Part shown: positions 50,769-62,513 of the stretch, one piece after another
Layout: each line of letters opens with the position of its first letter
How positions within the stretch are numbered: position 1 is the first letter of the stretch
Source of the DNA: Pantoea septica
GTDB lineage: Bacteria; Pseudomonadota; Gammaproteobacteria; Enterobacterales; Enterobacteriaceae
Reading direction: 5' to 3'
Assembly (NCBI RefSeq): GCF_002095575.1
Contig: NZ_MLJJ01000013.1
Coordinates: forward strand, 55,795 to 119,794
DNA length: 64,000 nucleotides
Made by a program: the position numbers and the translations under genes
Notes under the pieces: generated by a model
Told to the model about the DNA's origin: nothing
Seen by the model: the letters and a program-made list of their open reading frames with translations, nothing else
Database searches by the model: none

Positions 50769-52171
50769 GGTTTTCTCCGGCGTCGCAGATCGACGTTTTT
50801 ACTGGTTTCCTTTGGCACGCGCCAGAACACCAGCGCGGGCAGAGCGATAATCAATGCCATCCACGCCCAGGCGGTCATAAACAGGCTGTGGGTATGGTCG
50901 CTGCTGGCCAGCGCATCCTGGCCGAACGCGCCCAGCAGCAGGCCGGCGACGGTGACGCCGACGCTCATCGACAGCTGCATAATCATCGACAGCAGGCTGT
51001 TGCCGCTGGAGGCGAGCTCGTCCGGCAGATCCTTCAGCGTCAGGGTATTCATCGAGGAGAAGCGCAGCGCGTTCACCATGCCCTGCATCAGCAGCACCAG
51101 CGGCAGCAGCCACAGCCAGCCGAGCAGCGCGACCAGCGGAAAGAGCAGCACCACTACGGCGAGCGCCAGCGTGGTGCCGACCAGCGTGTTGCGGTAGCCG
51201 AACAGGTTAACGATACGCACAACCATGCGTTTGATGCCCATATTGCCGAGCACCATCGGGATCATCATCAGCCCGGCGTGAAACGGCGTAAAGCCCATGC
51301 CGACCTGCAAAAATATCGGCGTCATAAAAGGCAGCATGCCGCTGCCGATGCGGCCTAAAAAGCTGCCGAGCAGGCCGATAGAGTAGAGACGGTTGTCGAA
51401 CAGCTTCAGGCTGAACAGCGCCTTGTCGTTGCCGCGCGCATGCATCAGATAGTACAACAGCGAAAAGAGGCCAGTCAGGATCATCGCGCCCAGCAGCAGG
51501 GGAGAGCCGCCGCTGCTGCGCTGGCCGTCGAGCGCCAGGGTCAGCGTCGCCATGCCGACTGCCAGCAGTAGAAAGCCGAGAAAATCGAAGCGCCGCGTCT
51601 GCATCGAGTAGTTCGGCATCAGCGTCAGGGTGGCGATGGCGCCGATGATGCCGACCGGAATATTGATCAGGAAGATCCAGTGCCAGCTGGCATACTCCAC
51701 CAGCACGCCACCGAGCGCCGGCCCGACCAGCGGGCCGATCTGTCCCGGCAGGGTGACGAAGGTCATCGCCGACATATACTGCTCGCGCGGCACGATTTTC
51801 ATCACGGTCAGGCGGCCCACCGGCACCATCATCGCGCCGCCAACGCCCTGCACCACGCGCGCCATCACTAGCTGGTCCAGCGTCGAAGAGAAGGCGCAGA
51901 GCAGCGAGCCGACGCTGAACAGCACGATGGCGCTGAAGAAGATGTTGCGCACGCCGAAGCGATCCGCCATCCAGCCGCTCATCGGCAGGGTAACCGCCAC
52001 CGTCAGCAGATAGGAGACGATGACCGAATGCATATGCAGCGGGCTGACGCCCAGATCCTGCGCCATCGAGGGAAGGGCGGTGTTGACGATGGTGGTGTCC
52101 AGCGTCTGCATAAAGAAGCCGAAGGCGACAATCCATAGCTGCCAGCGAACCGTGGCGTTTTGGGCGTTCAT
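50765..52171 (-). CDS. mdtD: MFS transporter MdtD (DHA2 family)
   Basis: 468 aa with about 14 membrane segments. [21 protein letters not shown] is the DHA2 N-terminal motif; [20 protein letters not shown] is the loop-2 motif; [22 protein letters not shown] is motif C. In E. coli mdtD is cotranscribed with mdtABC but is not required for their drug efflux; an iron-citrate export role has been proposed. It starts 14 bases after the mdtC stop with GGAGAG. Confidence 0.94.
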   Translation of the reverse strand: MNAQNATVRWQLWIVAFGFFMQTLDTTIVNTALPSMAQDLGVSPLHMHSVIVSYLLTVAVTLPMSGWMADRFGVRNIFFSAIVLFSVGSLLCAFSSTLDQLVMARVVQGVGGAMMVPVGRLTVMKIVPREQYMSAMTFVTLPGQIGPLVGPALGGVLVEYASWHWIFLINIPVGIIGAIATLTLMPNYSMQTRRFDFLGFLLLAVGMATLTLALDGQRSSGGSPLLLGAMILTGLFSLLYYLMHARGNDKALFSLKLFDNRLYSIGLLGSFLGRIGSGMLPFMTPIFLQVGMGFTPFHAGLMMIPMVLGNMGIKRMVVRIVNLFGYRNTLVGTTLALAVVVLLFPLVALLGWLWLLPLVLLMQGMVNALRFSSMNTLTLKDLPDELASSGNSLLSMIMQLSMSVGVTVAGLLLGAFGQDALASSDHTHSLFMTAWAWMALIIALPALVFWRVPKETSKNVDLRRRRKP

Positions 52172-52185
52172 TTGCTGTTCTCTCC

Positions 52186-55100
52186 TTAACTCTCCACCGG
52201 CTGGCCGATTTTACCGCGCTTGCGCCGCAGCTTGTCCATATAGAGATAGACCACCGGCGTGGTATAGAGCGTCAGCAGCTGGCTCATAATCAGCCCGCCT
52301 GCGATAGTAATGCCGAGCGGCTGGCGCAGCTCTGCGCCGTCGCCGCTGGTGATCACCAGCGGCAGCGCGCCGAACAGCGCGGCGAGCGTGGTCATCAGAA
52401 TCGGGCGAAAACGCAGCAGACAGGCCTGGAAAATGGCGTCGCGCGCGCTCAGGTTGCCGTTGCGCTGCGCCTCCAGCGCAAAATCAACCATCATAATGGC
52501 GTTCTTTTTCACGATGCCGATCAGCAGCAGGATGCCGATAAGGGCGATCAGGCTAAAAGGCGTATCGAACAGCGCCAGCGCCAGCAGCGCGCCAACGCCC
52601 GCGGAGGGCAGGGTCGAGAGAATGGTTAGCGGATGGACGTAGCTCTCATACAATATGCCCAGCACGATATAGACGGCGGCGATGGCGGCGAGCATCAGCC
52701 AGAGCTGGCTGCTTTGCGACTGCTCGAACACCTGCGCGGTGCCGGCGAAGCTGCCGCGCACGCTGGAGGGCACGCCGATGGCCGTCATGGTGCGATCGAT
52801 CGCCGCAGAGGCTTCCGACAGCGAAATGCCTTCCGGCAGGTTAAAGGAGATGGTCGAGGCGGCGGAGAGCCCCTCATGGTTGACCGCCAGCGGCGCGTTG
52901 GCGGGCTGCCATCGCGCGAACCACGACAGGGGGATCGGTTTGCCGTCGCTGTTGATCACAAACATCTGATCCAGCGCGCTGATGTCCTGGGTGTAGCGCG
53001 GGTCGACCTCCATCACCACCTTGTACTGATTCAACGGCTGATAGATGGTGGAGATCTGTCGCTGGCCGAAGGCGTTGTTCAGCAGGGCGTTAGCCTCAGA
53101 GACGTCGATGCCGAGGCGTGACATGCTCTCGCGATCGTAGATCAGCGCCATTTCGCTGCCTTTGTCCTGCTGATCGGAGTTGACGTCCGCCAGCTGCGGC
53201 AGCGCGGAGAAGGCCTGACGGATTTTCGGCTCCCATTCGCGCAGGGCGGCGAGATCGTCGGAGAGCAGCGAATACTGATAGCTGGCGTTCGATTCGCGGC
53301 CGCCGGCGCGCAGATCCTGCACCGCGTTGAGATAGAGGCTGGCGCCGGGCTCTTTCGCCAGCTTCGCGCGCAGCCGGGCGATCACCGCCTGGGCGTTCTC
53401 GCTGCGCTCCGAGAGCGGCTTCAGCGAGATAAACATCGAGCCGCTGTTGGTGCGCATGCCGCCGGTAAAGCCCACCACGCTCTCGACTGCCGGATCGGCT
53501 TTCACGATCACCATAAAATCCTGCAGCTTCTGGCGCATCGCCTGGAAGGAGATGCTCTGATCGGCGGAGATAAAGCCCGACAGCCGGCCGGTGTCCTGCT
53601 CCGGCATAAAGGTTTTCGGCACCTGAATAAACAGCCAGACGGTCAGGGCGACGGTGCCGAACAGCAGCAGCAGCACCCAGCGCGCATGGTTCAGCACCCA
53701 GCCCAGCGAGCGGCCGTAGCCCTGCTGGATCGCCAGCAGCATCCGGCCTGCGCCGCGCCGACGCGGCTGGGCGCGCGGCGCATGCGGCTTCAGCAGATAC
53801 GCGCACATCATCGGCGTCAGGGTGAGGGAGACCACCATCGAGATGGCGATCGCCACCGACAGCGTAATGGCGAATTCAGAGAAGAAGCGGCCTATCAGCC
53901 CGCCGGTCATCAGCAGCGGCAAAAAGACGGCGATCAGCGACAGGCTCATCGACAGCACGGTAAAGCCCACTTCGCGCACGCCGGTCAGCGCCGCCTGCAG
54001 GGGTTTCATGCCCGCCTCGACGTGGCGCGCGATATTCTCCAGCACCACGATGGCGTCATCCACCACGAAACCGGTGGCGATGGTCAGCGCCATCAGCGAC
54101 AGATTATTCAGGCTGAAGCCGCAGAGGTACATCGCGGCGAAGGTGCCGATCAGCGATACCGGCACCGCGGCGGCGGGGATCAGCGTGGCGCGGCCGGAGC
54201 GCAGAAAAACGAACACCACCATAATCACCAGCGCCACGGCGATGGTCAGCGACTGCTCGACCTCATGCAGCGAGGCGCGAATGGTGGGCGAGCGATCCTG
54301 CGCAATCTGCAGGTCGATGGCGGCGGGAATGGTCTGGTGCAGCGTCGGCAGCTCGGCGCGAATGCGGTCGACGGTGTCGATCACGTTCGCCTCCGGCGTT
54401 TTGCGCACCAGCAGCAGCACTGCGGGCTTGCCGTCCGCCATCCCGGCGTTGCGCACGTCCTGCACCGAGTCCTGCACGCTGGCGACGTCCGCCAGCTTCA
54501 CCGCCGCGCCGTTGCGGTAATGCACCACCAGCGGCGCGTAGTCGCTGGCGGTTTTCAGCTCGTCGTTGGTGCGCAACTGCCAGCGCTGCTGGCGATCCTC
54601 CACCGCGCCCTGCGGACGACGCTGGTTGGCGTTGGCGATCGCCTCGCGCACCGCGTCCAGCGAGACGCCCTGGTTAAACAGCGCCTGCGGATTCAGCGCG
54701 ACGCGCACCGCAGGCAGCGAGCTGCCGCCGACCGTGACGTCGCCGACGCCTTCGATCTGCGACAGCTTCTGCGCCAGCTGGGTCGAGGCGTAGTCGTAGA
54801 GCTGGCCCCGATTATAGATATCCGAGGTCAGCGTCATGATCATAATCGGCGCGTCCGAGGGATTGACCTTGCGGTAAGTCGGCCGGCTCGGCATGCCGGT
54901 CGGCAGCAGGCTTTGCGCCGCGTTGATGGCCGCCTGCACGTCGCGCGCCGCGCCGTTGATGTCGCGGTCGAAATCGAGCACCAGAATAATGCGCGTGCTG
55001 CCGAGCGAGCTGGTGGAGGTCATTTCGCTCACGCCGGCGATGCGGCCCAGCGAACGCTCCAGCGGCGTCGCCACCGACGAAGCCATGATTTCCGGCGACG

Positions 55101-55260
55101 CGCCCGGCAGCGAGGCGGAAATCACTATCACCGGGAAGTCGACCTGCGGCAGCGGGGCGACCGGCAGCAGACGAAAACCGAGCACGCCCGCCAGCGCAAT
55201 GGCGAGGGTCAGCAGCGTGGTGGCCACCGGGCGGTGGATAAACAGCGCGAAAAATCTCAC
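52186..55260 (-). CDS. mdtC: RND multidrug efflux transporter subunit MdtC
   Basis: 1024 aa RND pump with 12 membrane segments and two large periplasmic loops. It starts at a GTG that overlaps the mdtB stop (GTGA). The N-terminal [20 protein letters not shown] and first-loop [10 protein letters not shown] are typical, as are the proton-relay stretch [19 protein letters not shown] (with two Asp in segment 4) and the C-terminal half [18 protein letters not shown]. It forms a heterotrimer with MdtB, is fed by MdtA, and uses TolC. Confidence 0.96.
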   Translation of the reverse strand: MRFFALFIHRPVATTLLTLAIALAGVLGFRLLPVAPLPQVDFPVIVISASLPGASPEIMASSVATPLERSLGRIAGVSEMTSTSSLGSTRIILVLDFDRDINGAARDVQAAINAAQSLLPTGMPSRPTYRKVNPSDAPIMIMTLTSDIYNRGQLYDYASTQLAQKLSQIEGVGDVTVGGSSLPAVRVALNPQALFNQGVSLDAVREAIANANQRRPQGAVEDRQQRWQLRTNDELKTASDYAPLVVHYRNGAAVKLADVASVQDSVQDVRNAGMADGKPAVLLLVRKTPEANVIDTVDRIRAELPTLHQTIPAAIDLQIAQDRSPTIRASLHEVEQSLTIAVALVIMVVFVFLRSGRATLIPAAAVPVSLIGTFAAMYLCGFSLNNLSLMALTIATGFVVDDAIVVLENIARHVEAGMKPLQAALTGVREVGFTVLSMSLSLIAVFLPLLMTGGLIGRFFSEFAITLSVAIAISMVVSLTLTPMMCAYLLKPHAPRAQPRRRGAGRMLLAIQQGYGRSLGWVLNHARWVLLLLFGTVALTVWLFIQVPKTFMPEQDTGRLSGFISADQSISFQAMRQKLQDFMVIVKADPAVESVVGFTGGMRTNSGSMFISLKPLSERSENAQAVIARLRAKLAKEPGASLYLNAVQDLRAGGRESNASYQYSLLSDDLAALREWEPKIRQAFSALPQLADVNSDQQDKGSEMALIYDRESMSRLGIDVSEANALLNNAFGQRQISTIYQPLNQYKVVMEVDPRYTQDISALDQMFVINSDGKPIPLSWFARWQPANAPLAVNHEGLSAASTISFNLPEGISLSEASAAIDRTMTAIGVPSSVRGSFAGTAQVFEQSQSSQLWLMLAAIAAVYIVLGILYESYVHPLTILSTLPSAGVGALLALALFDTPFSLIALIGILLLIGIVKKNAIMMVDFALEAQRNGNLSARDAIFQACLLRFRPILMTTLAALFGALPLVITSGDGAELRQPLGITIAGGLIMSQLLTLYTTPVVYLYMDKLRRKRGKIGQPVES

Positions 55261-58200
55261 CGCTCCGCCTCCCGGCCGCTAAAGCGGCGGCGCGCGGCCT
55301 GGCCGAGGCGATCGAACAGCAGATAGATCACCGGCGTAGTAAACAGCGTCAGCACCTGGCTCAGGATCAGGCCGCCGACCATGGCGATGCCGAGCGGATG
55401 GCGCAGCTCTGCGCCGACGCCGGTGCTGAGCATCAGCGGCAGCGCGCCCAGCAGCGCCGCCAGCGTGGTCATCAGGATCGGGCGGAAACGCAGCAGGCAC
55501 GCCTGATAGATGGCGTCATAGGGCGTCATGCCCTGCTCGCGTTCGGCGGCCAGCGCGAAGTCGATCATCATGATGGCGTTTTTCTTCACGATGCCGATCA
55601 GCAGAATAATGCCGATGATGGCGACGATATCCAGCTCGCCGCCGCTCAGCATCAGCGCCAGCAGCGCGCCGACGCCGGCGGTCGGCAGCGTCGACAAAAT
55701 CGTGATGGGATGGATAAAGCTCTCATAGAGCACGCCCAGCACGATATACATCGCCACGATGGCGGCCACGATCAGCCAGACGGTGCTGGTAAGCGCCGCC
55801 TCGAACGCCAGGGTGCTGCCCTGGAACTGGGTCATCAGTTCGGAGGGCATGCCGAGCCGCTCTTCCGCCGCGCTGACCGCTTTCACCGCGTCGCCCAGCG
55901 AGTAGCCGTCGGCGACGTTAAAGGAGAAGGTCGCCGACGGGAACTGATCGAGATGGTTGACGCTTAGCGCGCTGTGGCGCTGCTCAACTTTCGCGATAGC
56001 GCTGAGCGGCACGCTGCCGCCGTCGGTGCTGGTCAGCCGGATGCCTTCCAGGCCCGCCAGTCCCGGCGTGGCGCGGTTATCCTGCTCCAGCACCACGCGA
56101 TACTGGTTCGCCTGGGTATAAATGGTGGAGATCAGGCGCTGGCCGAAGGCGTTATAGAGCGCGTTATCGACGTCCGCCATACTGATGCCGAGGCGGCTGG
56201 CGCTGTCGCGATCGACATTGACATAGGCCTCCAGGCCCTGATCCTGCCAGTCGCTGCTGATGTCGCGCAGCTCAGGCGACTGGCGCAGCGCGTCCAGCAG
56301 TTTCGGCACCCAGGTGCCGAGCGACGCCAGCGAGCCGGACTGCAGCGTGAACTGATAGGGCGTGCGGCTCGCCTGGGTTTCAATCGTCAAATCCTGTACC
56401 GGCTGCAGCCACAGCGTGACGCCGGGAAGCTGGCTTATCTGTTGCTGCAGCCGCTGTTGCACCTGCGGGATGCGGTCTTCGCGCTCGCTCAGCGGCTTCA
56501 GGTTGATCTGCAGACGCGCGCTGTTGAGCGCGGCGTTGGTGCCGTCGACGCCGACGAAAGAGGTCATGCTCTGCACCGCCGGATCTTTCATGATCAGCGA
56601 GGCGACGTCGCGCGTGCGCTCCGCCATGCTGGCGTACGAGGCGCTCTGCGGCGCCTGCAGCGTGCCCTGAATAATGGAGTTATCCTGCTGCGGGAAAAAG
56701 CCTTTCGGAATCACTACCCACAGCAGCACGGTGAGCAGCAGCGTGCCGAGCGCCACCGACAGCGTCAGCCAGGGATGCGCCAGCACCTTGCGCAGCCAGC
56801 CGCCATACCCGGCGATCAACCGCTCGAAAAAGGCTTCGCTGGCGCGCGAAAAGCGGTTCTGCTTGCGCAGCGACTCGGCGCTCAGCATACGCGCGCACAT
56901 CATCGGCGTCAGCGTCAGCGAGACCACGGCGGAAATCAGGATCGCCACCGCCAGCGTCACGGCAAACTCGCGGAACAGACGGCCGATCACGTCGCCCATA
57001 AACAGCAGCGGGATCAGCACCGCGATCAGCGAAAAGGTAAGGGAAATAATGGTAAAGCCGATTTCGCCCGCCCCCTTGAGCGCGGCGGTGAGCGGCTTTT
57101 CGCCTTTCTCCAGATAGCGGGTGATGTTTTCGATCACCACGATGGCGTCATCCACCACGAAGCCGGTGGCGATAGTCAGCGCCATCAGCGTCAGGTTATT
57201 GATAGAGAAGCCGAGAAAGTACATCGCGGCGAAGGTGCCGACCAGCGACAGCGGCACCGCGACGGCGGGAATAATCGTCGCCGGCACGTTGCGCAGGAAC
57301 AGATAGATAATCATCACCACCAGGCCGATCGCCAGCATCAGCTCGTGCTGGGTATCGGTGACCGAGGCGCGAATATTGGTCGTGCGGTCGGTCAGCAGCT
57401 GGACCTTCACCGACTTCGGCAGCGAGGCGGTGAGCGAGGGCAGCAGCGCGCGGATATTATCGGCGGTGGCGATAATGTTGGCGCCCGGCTGGCGCTGCAC
57501 GTTGAGCACGATGGCGGCTTCGCGGTTCGCCCAGGCGCCAAGCCAGCGGTTTTCCGCGCCCTGTTCGATAGTGGCGACATCGCCGAGCCTCACCGGCGCG
57601 CCGTTTTTATAGCTGACGATCAGCTGACGGTAATCTTCCGCCGATTTCATCTGGTCGTTAGCGGAGAGAGTAATAGAACGCTCCGGGCCGTCGAGGCTGC
57701 CTTTCGCCGAGTTGACGTTGGCGCTGCTGATGGCGGTGCGCACCGCTTCGCTGGTCAGGCCGAGCGCCGCCAGCGCCTGAGCGTTCATCTGCACGCGCAC
57801 CGCCGGTCGCTGACCGCCGGAGAGCGTCACCAGCCCGACGCCGGAGACCTGGGAGATTTTCTGCGCGACGCGCGTCTCCACCATGTCCTGCACCTGGGTC
57901 AGCGGCATGCTGCTGGTGGTGACCGCCAGCGTCATGATCGGCGGATCGGCGGGATTGACCTTGCTGTAGACCGGCGGGTTAGGCAGATCGTTGGGCAGCA
58001 GGCTGGTGGCGGCGTTGATGGCGGCCTGCACTTCCTGCTCGGCGACGTCAAGCGGCAGCGTCAGCTGGAACTGCAGGGTAATCACCGACGCGCCGCCGGA
58101 GCTTTGCGACGCCATCTGTTTCAGCCCTGACATCTGGCCGAACTGGCGCTCAAGCGGCGCGGTAATCGCGGAGGTGGTAACGTCCGGGCTGGCGCCGGGA

Positions 58201-58379
58201 TAGAGCGTCACCACCTGGATGGTGGGATAATCCACCTCCGGCAGCGCCGACACCGGCAGAAAACGGTAGCCGAGAACGCCCGCCAGCAGAATAGCGATCA
58301 TCAACAGCGTGGTAGCGACCGGACGTAAAATAAACTGACGCGACGGCCCGCCGCTGGCGTCAGGAGGCGTAACCTGCAT
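55257..58379 (-). CDS. mdtB: RND multidrug efflux transporter subunit MdtB
   Basis: 1040 aa, 12 membrane segments. Starts [20 protein letters not shown] after a short leader; [23 protein letters not shown] holds the segment-4 aspartates, and [18 protein letters not shown] is in the second half. Start overlaps the mdtA stop by one base (TAATG), and the stop overlaps mdtC. MdtB and MdtC together pump bile salts, novobiocin and similar compounds in E. coli. Confidence 0.96.
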   Translation of the reverse strand: MQVTPPDASGGPSRQFILRPVATTLLMIAILLAGVLGYRFLPVSALPEVDYPTIQVVTLYPGASPDVTTSAITAPLERQFGQMSGLKQMASQSSGGASVITLQFQLTLPLDVAEQEVQAAINAATSLLPNDLPNPPVYSKVNPADPPIMTLAVTTSSMPLTQVQDMVETRVAQKISQVSGVGLVTLSGGQRPAVRVQMNAQALAALGLTSEAVRTAISSANVNSAKGSLDGPERSITLSANDQMKSAEDYRQLIVSYKNGAPVRLGDVATIEQGAENRWLGAWANREAAIVLNVQRQPGANIIATADNIRALLPSLTASLPKSVKVQLLTDRTTNIRASVTDTQHELMLAIGLVVMIIYLFLRNVPATIIPAVAVPLSLVGTFAAMYFLGFSINNLTLMALTIATGFVVDDAIVVIENITRYLEKGEKPLTAALKGAGEIGFTIISLTFSLIAVLIPLLFMGDVIGRLFREFAVTLAVAILISAVVSLTLTPMMCARMLSAESLRKQNRFSRASEAFFERLIAGYGGWLRKVLAHPWLTLSVALGTLLLTVLLWVVIPKGFFPQQDNSIIQGTLQAPQSASYASMAERTRDVASLIMKDPAVQSMTSFVGVDGTNAALNSARLQINLKPLSEREDRIPQVQQRLQQQISQLPGVTLWLQPVQDLTIETQASRTPYQFTLQSGSLASLGTWVPKLLDALRQSPELRDISSDWQDQGLEAYVNVDRDSASRLGISMADVDNALYNAFGQRLISTIYTQANQYRVVLEQDNRATPGLAGLEGIRLTSTDGGSVPLSAIAKVEQRHSALSVNHLDQFPSATFSFNVADGYSLGDAVKAVSAAEERLGMPSELMTQFQGSTLAFEAALTSTVWLIVAAIVAMYIVLGVLYESFIHPITILSTLPTAGVGALLALMLSGGELDIVAIIGIILLIGIVKKNAIMMIDFALAAEREQGMTPYDAIYQACLLRFRPILMTTLAALLGALPLMLSTGVGAELRHPLGIAMVGGLILSQVLTLFTTPVIYLLFDRLGQAARRRFSGREAER

Positions 58380-59602
58380 TACTCGCTCGCTCCCCTGGCC
58401 GGTTGCGCCGCGCGGCTGCTTTTCAGCGCAGTGCTCTGCGGCGCGACGACTTCCACCTGCGCCCCTTCCGTCAGGCGATCCAGCCCGTCGGTGACCACGC
58501 GTTCGCCTGCGCTGAGGCCGGCGTTGATCACCACCTGATGGCTGTCCTGCAGTCCGGCAGTCACGCTTTTCTTACTCACTTTATTGTCGCTGTTCACCAC
58601 CCAGACAAAGTGGCCCTCGTTGCCCATCTGTAGCGCGGCGGCGGGAATAACGATCGCATCCTGCAGGGTATTGACCTTCAGCCGCGCGTTGACGAACTGG
58701 TTGGGAAAGAGCTTGTCGTCCTGATTGTCGAAGCGCGCCTTCATTTTGATGGTGCCGGTGGTGGCGTCGATCTGGTTGTCGATGCTGAGCAGCGTGCCCT
58801 GAGTCAGCAGCGTCTGGTTGCTGCGATCCCAGGCTTCGACCACCAGCGGCTGGCCGCTCTTTTGCGCCTGCATGATGTCGGGCAGATAATTTTCAGCCAG
58901 GCTAAACAGCACGTCGATGGGATGGGTCTGAGTGATCACCACCAGACCGTTGGTGTCGCCGCTGGTAATGTAGTTGCCGACGTCCACCTGTTTCAGGCCG
59001 ACGCGGCCCGCAATCGGCGACGTAATGCGGCTGTAGGTCAGATTGAGCTGGGCGCTGGCGACGCTGCCTTCATCCGCCTTAATGGTGCCCTGGGTTTCGC
59101 TCACCAGCGAACGCTGGGTATCGAGCTCCTGCTGCGACACCAGCGAGGTTTTCGCCAGCTTTTCATAGCGCGCCAGATCGCGGCGGGCATTCGCCAGCGT
59201 CGCCTGATCCTTCGCCAGCTGACCCTGCGCCTGGGTTAACGCCACCTGATAAGGGCGAGGATCGATTTCCGCCAGCAGCTGGCCCGCTTTAACCTGCTGC
59301 CCTTCCTGAAAGTGGATCGCCATCAGCTCGCCGTCGACCCGGCTGCGCACCGTCACGGTGCTGGCAGCGGTCACGGTGCCGAGCCCGCTGAGAAAGTGCG
59401 GCACGCTCTGGCTGACAGCGGCGGCGGCCTGTACCGGCGCCGGCGGGGCGCCCGCGCCGCCCTTGCCGCGATGCGGCCGGGTCGACGCCTGAGGATCGGC
59501 GTCAGGCTGCGCCGGGTGGTGCCACCAGTAATAGCCGCCTGCGGCGGCGGCCAGCACTAACAGCGTCAGCAGGCTTTTTTTCAACAAGGAAGGTCGGTTC
59601 AT
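58379..59602 (-). CDS. mdtA: Membrane fusion protein MdtA
   Basis: 407 aa from [17 protein letters not shown] (GGAGAG about 11 bases upstream); the longer frame to 59668 is not conserved. An N-terminal anchor or signal segment (about 9-27), a low-complexity proline/alanine linker, then the hybrid barrel-lipoyl-hairpin region: [20 protein letters not shown], alpha-hairpin [20 protein letters not shown], and [19 protein letters not shown]. It links MdtBC to TolC. First gene of the mdtABCD-baeSR operon. I could not identify a clear BaeR box upstream. Confidence 0.95.
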   Translation of the reverse strand: MNRPSLLKKSLLTLLVLAAAAGGYYWWHHPAQPDADPQASTRPHRGKGGAGAPPAPVQAAAAVSQSVPHFLSGLGTVTAASTVTVRSRVDGELMAIHFQEGQQVKAGQLLAEIDPRPYQVALTQAQGQLAKDQATLANARRDLARYEKLAKTSLVSQQELDTQRSLVSETQGTIKADEGSVASAQLNLTYSRITSPIAGRVGLKQVDVGNYITSGDTNGLVVITQTHPIDVLFSLAENYLPDIMQAQKSGQPLVVEAWDRSNQTLLTQGTLLSIDNQIDATTGTIKMKARFDNQDDKLFPNQFVNARLKVNTLQDAIVIPAAALQMGNEGHFVWVVNSDNKVSKKSVTAGLQDSHQVVINAGLSAGERVVTDGLDRLTEGAQVEVVAPQSTALKSSRAAQPARGASE

Positions 59603-59840
59603 CTTATCGGTTGCTCTCCAGCAGTAGCGAAATCCCCAAAACGCAGGCTGAAACGCGGCAGCCTGCAAATAGCAGAGTGTAGACCCGCAAAGCGGGCAGA
59701 AGTTGAAGGAATTAAGGATATCTGTCAGCCCGACGTAAGTATCCCTTTCAGAACAAACTTATCGACGAATTGCGCATAAAGGGCGGTTTTCGCTTTTGCT
59801 ATGCTCTTTGTCTGGGCATTTCGTACACAAGGAGAAGAGG

Positions 59841-60800
59841 ATGAGTCAGGTTGAAACCCGCCAGCTCGGCGATACCGGCATTCAGGTGCCGCTGTTAACC
59901 TTTGGTGGCAACGTCTTCGGCTGGACCCTGGATGAGGCGAAGTCGTTTTCATTGCTAGATGCGCTGGTGGAAAAAGGGCTGTGGTTTATCGATACCGCAG
60001 ACGTCTATTCGCGCTGGGCGCCGGGCAATAAAGGCGGCGAATCAGAAACCATCATCGGCAACTGGCTGAAAAAAAGCGGCAAACGCGACCGCATCGTGCT
60101 GGCGACCAAGGTCGGCATGGAGCTCTCGCCGGAGAAAACCGGCCTGAAGCCGCAGTATATCCGTCAGGCGGTAGAGGATTCGCTGCGCCGCCTGCAAACC
60201 GACTATATCGATCTCTATCAGGCGCACCGCGACGATACCGATACGCCGCTGGCGGAAACCCTGGCGGCGTTCGATTCCCTGATCAAAGAGGGCAAAGTGC
60301 GCGCCATCGGCGCCTCGAACTACAGCGCGCCGCGCCTGCAGGAGGCGCTGAAGATCAGCGAAGAGCAGGGCCTGGCGCGCTACGCCACCCTGCAGCCTGA
60401 ATATAATCTTTACGATCGCGAAGGCTATGAGTCAGCGCTGGAGGCAGTAGCGACGCAGCATGGGCTGGGCGTGATTAACTACTATTCGCTGGCCAGCGGC
60501 TTTCTGAGCGGCAAATACCGCAGCGCGGCGGATGCCGGCAAAAGCGCGCGCGGGCAGGGTGTGGTCGAGAAGTATCTCAACCCGCGCGGCCTGGCTATTC
60601 TGGCAGCGCTGGACGACATCAGCCAGGCGCACGGCGTGACGCCGACTCAGGTCGCGCTGGCGTGGCAGATTGCGCGGCCGAGCATTACCGCGCCGATCGT
60701 CAGCGCCACTTCGCTCGCCCAGCTCGACGATCTGATCGGCGCAACGCAGCTGCGTTTGTCGGCGGAGGAGAGCGAAAAACTGGCGCAGGCCAGCCGCTAA
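59841..60800 (+). CDS. Aldo/keto reductase
   Basis: 319 aa from MSQVETRQLGDTGIQVP, preceded by AAGGAGAAGAGG. AKR fold with catalytic tetrad: Asp and Tyr in FIDTADVYSRWAPG, Lys in VLATKVG, His in DLYQAHRDD. NADPH-binding end PIVSATSLAQLDDLIGA. It resembles general stress-protein/tas-type AKRs that reduce aldehydes or ketones. It is divergent from mdtA over about 240 bases. Substrate unknown. Confidence 0.88.
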   Translation: MSQVETRQLGDTGIQVPLLTFGGNVFGWTLDEAKSFSLLDALVEKGLWFIDTADVYSRWAPGNKGGESETIIGNWLKKSGKRDRIVLATKVGMELSPEKTGLKPQYIRQAVEDSLRRLQTDYIDLYQAHRDDTDTPLAETLAAFDSLIKEGKVRAIGASNYSAPRLQEALKISEEQGLARYATLQPEYNLYDREGYESALEAVATQHGLGVINYYSLASGFLSGKYRSAADAGKSARGQGVVEKYLNPRGLAILAALDDISQAHGVTPTQVALAWQIARPSITAPIVSATSLAQLDDLIGATQLRLSAEESEKLAQASR

Positions 60801-61012
60801 TCCCGCCAGACGGGGCGCTAGCGCCTCGTCATTATTTTGCGTGCCAAATAATGCGTTCATCACGGCCGCGAGTCCGTTCAGCGATCCCCTTCACACTTGT
60901 TTGAAAAAACTGTCTCTTTGCTTATTCGTGCGCACATTTTTACAAAAGTTGAACTTTTTGCAGCACTATTCTCTGCGTGGAAATACCCATTATTCAGATA
61001 AGAAGAACGATT

Positions 61013-62353
61013 ATGAACAGAAAAAAAGCAGTGCAACGCTTCCCGCTGCGCCGTGTTGCGGCCGGCTCCCTGATGTTTGCCATGCTGAGCGCGTCTGCTG
61101 TGGCCGCAGATGCCTTTAGCTATGACTCGCCTTATATGTTCGGCGACTGGGGCGGCTCGCGAACGCAGCTGGAAAATGACGGCGTTAAATTTGACGTCAA
61201 CTACACCATGGAAAGCGCATCGAACCTCGGCGGCGGCGCCGATACCAACACCTCAATGCGCTACAGCGATCAGTGGGCGTTCGGCGCCAATCTCGATCTG
61301 GAAAAGCTGCTCGGCTGGCAGGATACGCAGTTCCAGGCCACCATCACCAACCGTGACGGCCGCAATATTTCCGATCAGGTAGCCGACCGCCGTACCGGCA
61401 TGCTCTCTTCGGTACAGGAAGTGTATGGCCGCGGACAGACCTGGCGTCTGACGCAGTTCTGGCTGAGCAAGGGGCTGTTTGACGACGTCGTCAACCTGAA
61501 AGCGGGTCGCGTCACCGTCGGCGAGGACTTCGACAACTTCGACAGCAAGTTCCAGAACCTGGCGTTCGGCAGCGGCCAGGCGGGCAACTGGCGCGGCGAC
61601 CGCTGGTTTAACTGGCCGGTGTCGCAGTGGGGCGGCCGCGTGAAGCTTAACATCACCCCGGAAGTCTTCTTCCAGGTCGGTTTCTATAACCAGAACCGCG
61701 CCAACTACGATCGCGGCGACGGCTTCCGCCTCGACACCAGCAACTCTGAGGGTAACCTGGTGCCGGTGGAACTGGGCTGGAAGCCGACGCTGGGCCCGGA
61801 CAAGCTGCCGGGTAACTACCGCATCGGCTACTACTACTCGTCCGCCAACGGCGACGTGTACGGCAGCTGGCGCGACGGCGCCTATCAGGATAAAGATCAC
61901 GCCTACGGCGGCTATGTGCTGTTGCAGCAGCAGCTGACCGCGCAGGGCGGCGACGCCAGCCGCGGCATCGGCGTATCGGTTCAGGCGGTGATGAACGATC
62001 ACAAAACCTCCAAGACCGACAACTATCAGTCGATCGCCTTTACCTGGGCAGGCCCGTTCGACGCCCGTCCTGAAGATGAGATCGGCATCGCCGCGGCGCG
62101 CATTCACGTTAACAGCGATTACACCCGCGCGCAGCGTCAGCAAAACGCCGCCAACGGCGAAACGGACTTCGACAGCCCGACCTATCTGCCGATTCAGGAT
62201 GGTTCGGAATATAACTACGAGCTTTACTACAACGTGAAGCTGGCGAAATGGCTGCAGGTACGTCCGAACGTGCAGTATATCGTGGCGCCGGGCGCGGTGA
62301 GCGAAGTGAAGGATGCCTTTGTCGGCGGCATCAGCGCCAACATCAACTTCTGA
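61013..62353 (+). CDS. OprB-family carbohydrate-selective porin
   Basis: 446 aa from MNRKKAVQRFPLRRVAAGSL, with a signal peptide cut after AVAA near residue 32. OprB features: MFGDWGGSRTQLENDGVKFD at the N terminus, alternating beta strands, QVADRRTGMLSSVQEVYGRG, LKAGRVTVGEDFDNFDSKFQ, and a C-terminal Phe (GGISANINF) as expected for an outer-membrane barrel. It should let sugars such as glucose cross the outer membrane. The ribosome binding site is weak. A GC stem (GCGGCCTGA / TCAGGCCGC, 62359-62389) after the stop may end the transcript. Confidence 0.9.
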   Translation: MNRKKAVQRFPLRRVAAGSLMFAMLSASAVAADAFSYDSPYMFGDWGGSRTQLENDGVKFDVNYTMESASNLGGGADTNTSMRYSDQWAFGANLDLEKLLGWQDTQFQATITNRDGRNISDQVADRRTGMLSSVQEVYGRGQTWRLTQFWLSKGLFDDVVNLKAGRVTVGEDFDNFDSKFQNLAFGSGQAGNWRGDRWFNWPVSQWGGRVKLNITPEVFFQVGFYNQNRANYDRGDGFRLDTSNSEGNLVPVELGWKPTLGPDKLPGNYRIGYYYSSANGDVYGSWRDGAYQDKDHAYGGYVLLQQQLTAQGGDASRGIGVSVQAVMNDHKTSKTDNYQSIAFTWAGPFDARPEDEIGIAAARIHVNSDYTRAQRQQNAANGETDFDSPTYLPIQDGSEYNYELYYNVKLAKWLQVRPNVQYIVAPGAVSEVKDAFVGGISANINF

Positions 62354-62403
62354 TAGCGCAGCGGCCTGAAGTTTCCACTCTCAGGCCGCACACAACTATC
62401 TGA

Positions 62404-62480
62404 GCGGATGGCATGGCTCGAAGCGCATCGCGTCGTGCCGTTTACGGACGCGCCTCAGAGATGAGGCGCGTATTCGCGTC
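62404..62480. repeat. Intergenic palindromic repeat, decayed copy 5
   Basis: Begins GCGGATGGCATGGCTCGAAG, like the ends of the other copies, and keeps the internal hairpin CGCCTCAGAGATGAGGCGCG followed by TATTCGCG. The right half with TCTTTGCGATCGGGCCATGCC is missing. It lies between the porin gene and the convergent yegD. Confidence 0.65.
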
Positions 62481-62513
62481 TGCGCTGTAGTGTCCCGCCT
62501 GCTCTCTTTTCTC

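Noticed and set aside
55974..58130. 718-codon open frame on the plus strand opposite mdtB, and similar long frames opposite mdtC, metG and others
   Set aside because: They are antisense shadows of GC-rich genes, with Arg/His/Gln-rich composition and no ribosome binding sites or domains.
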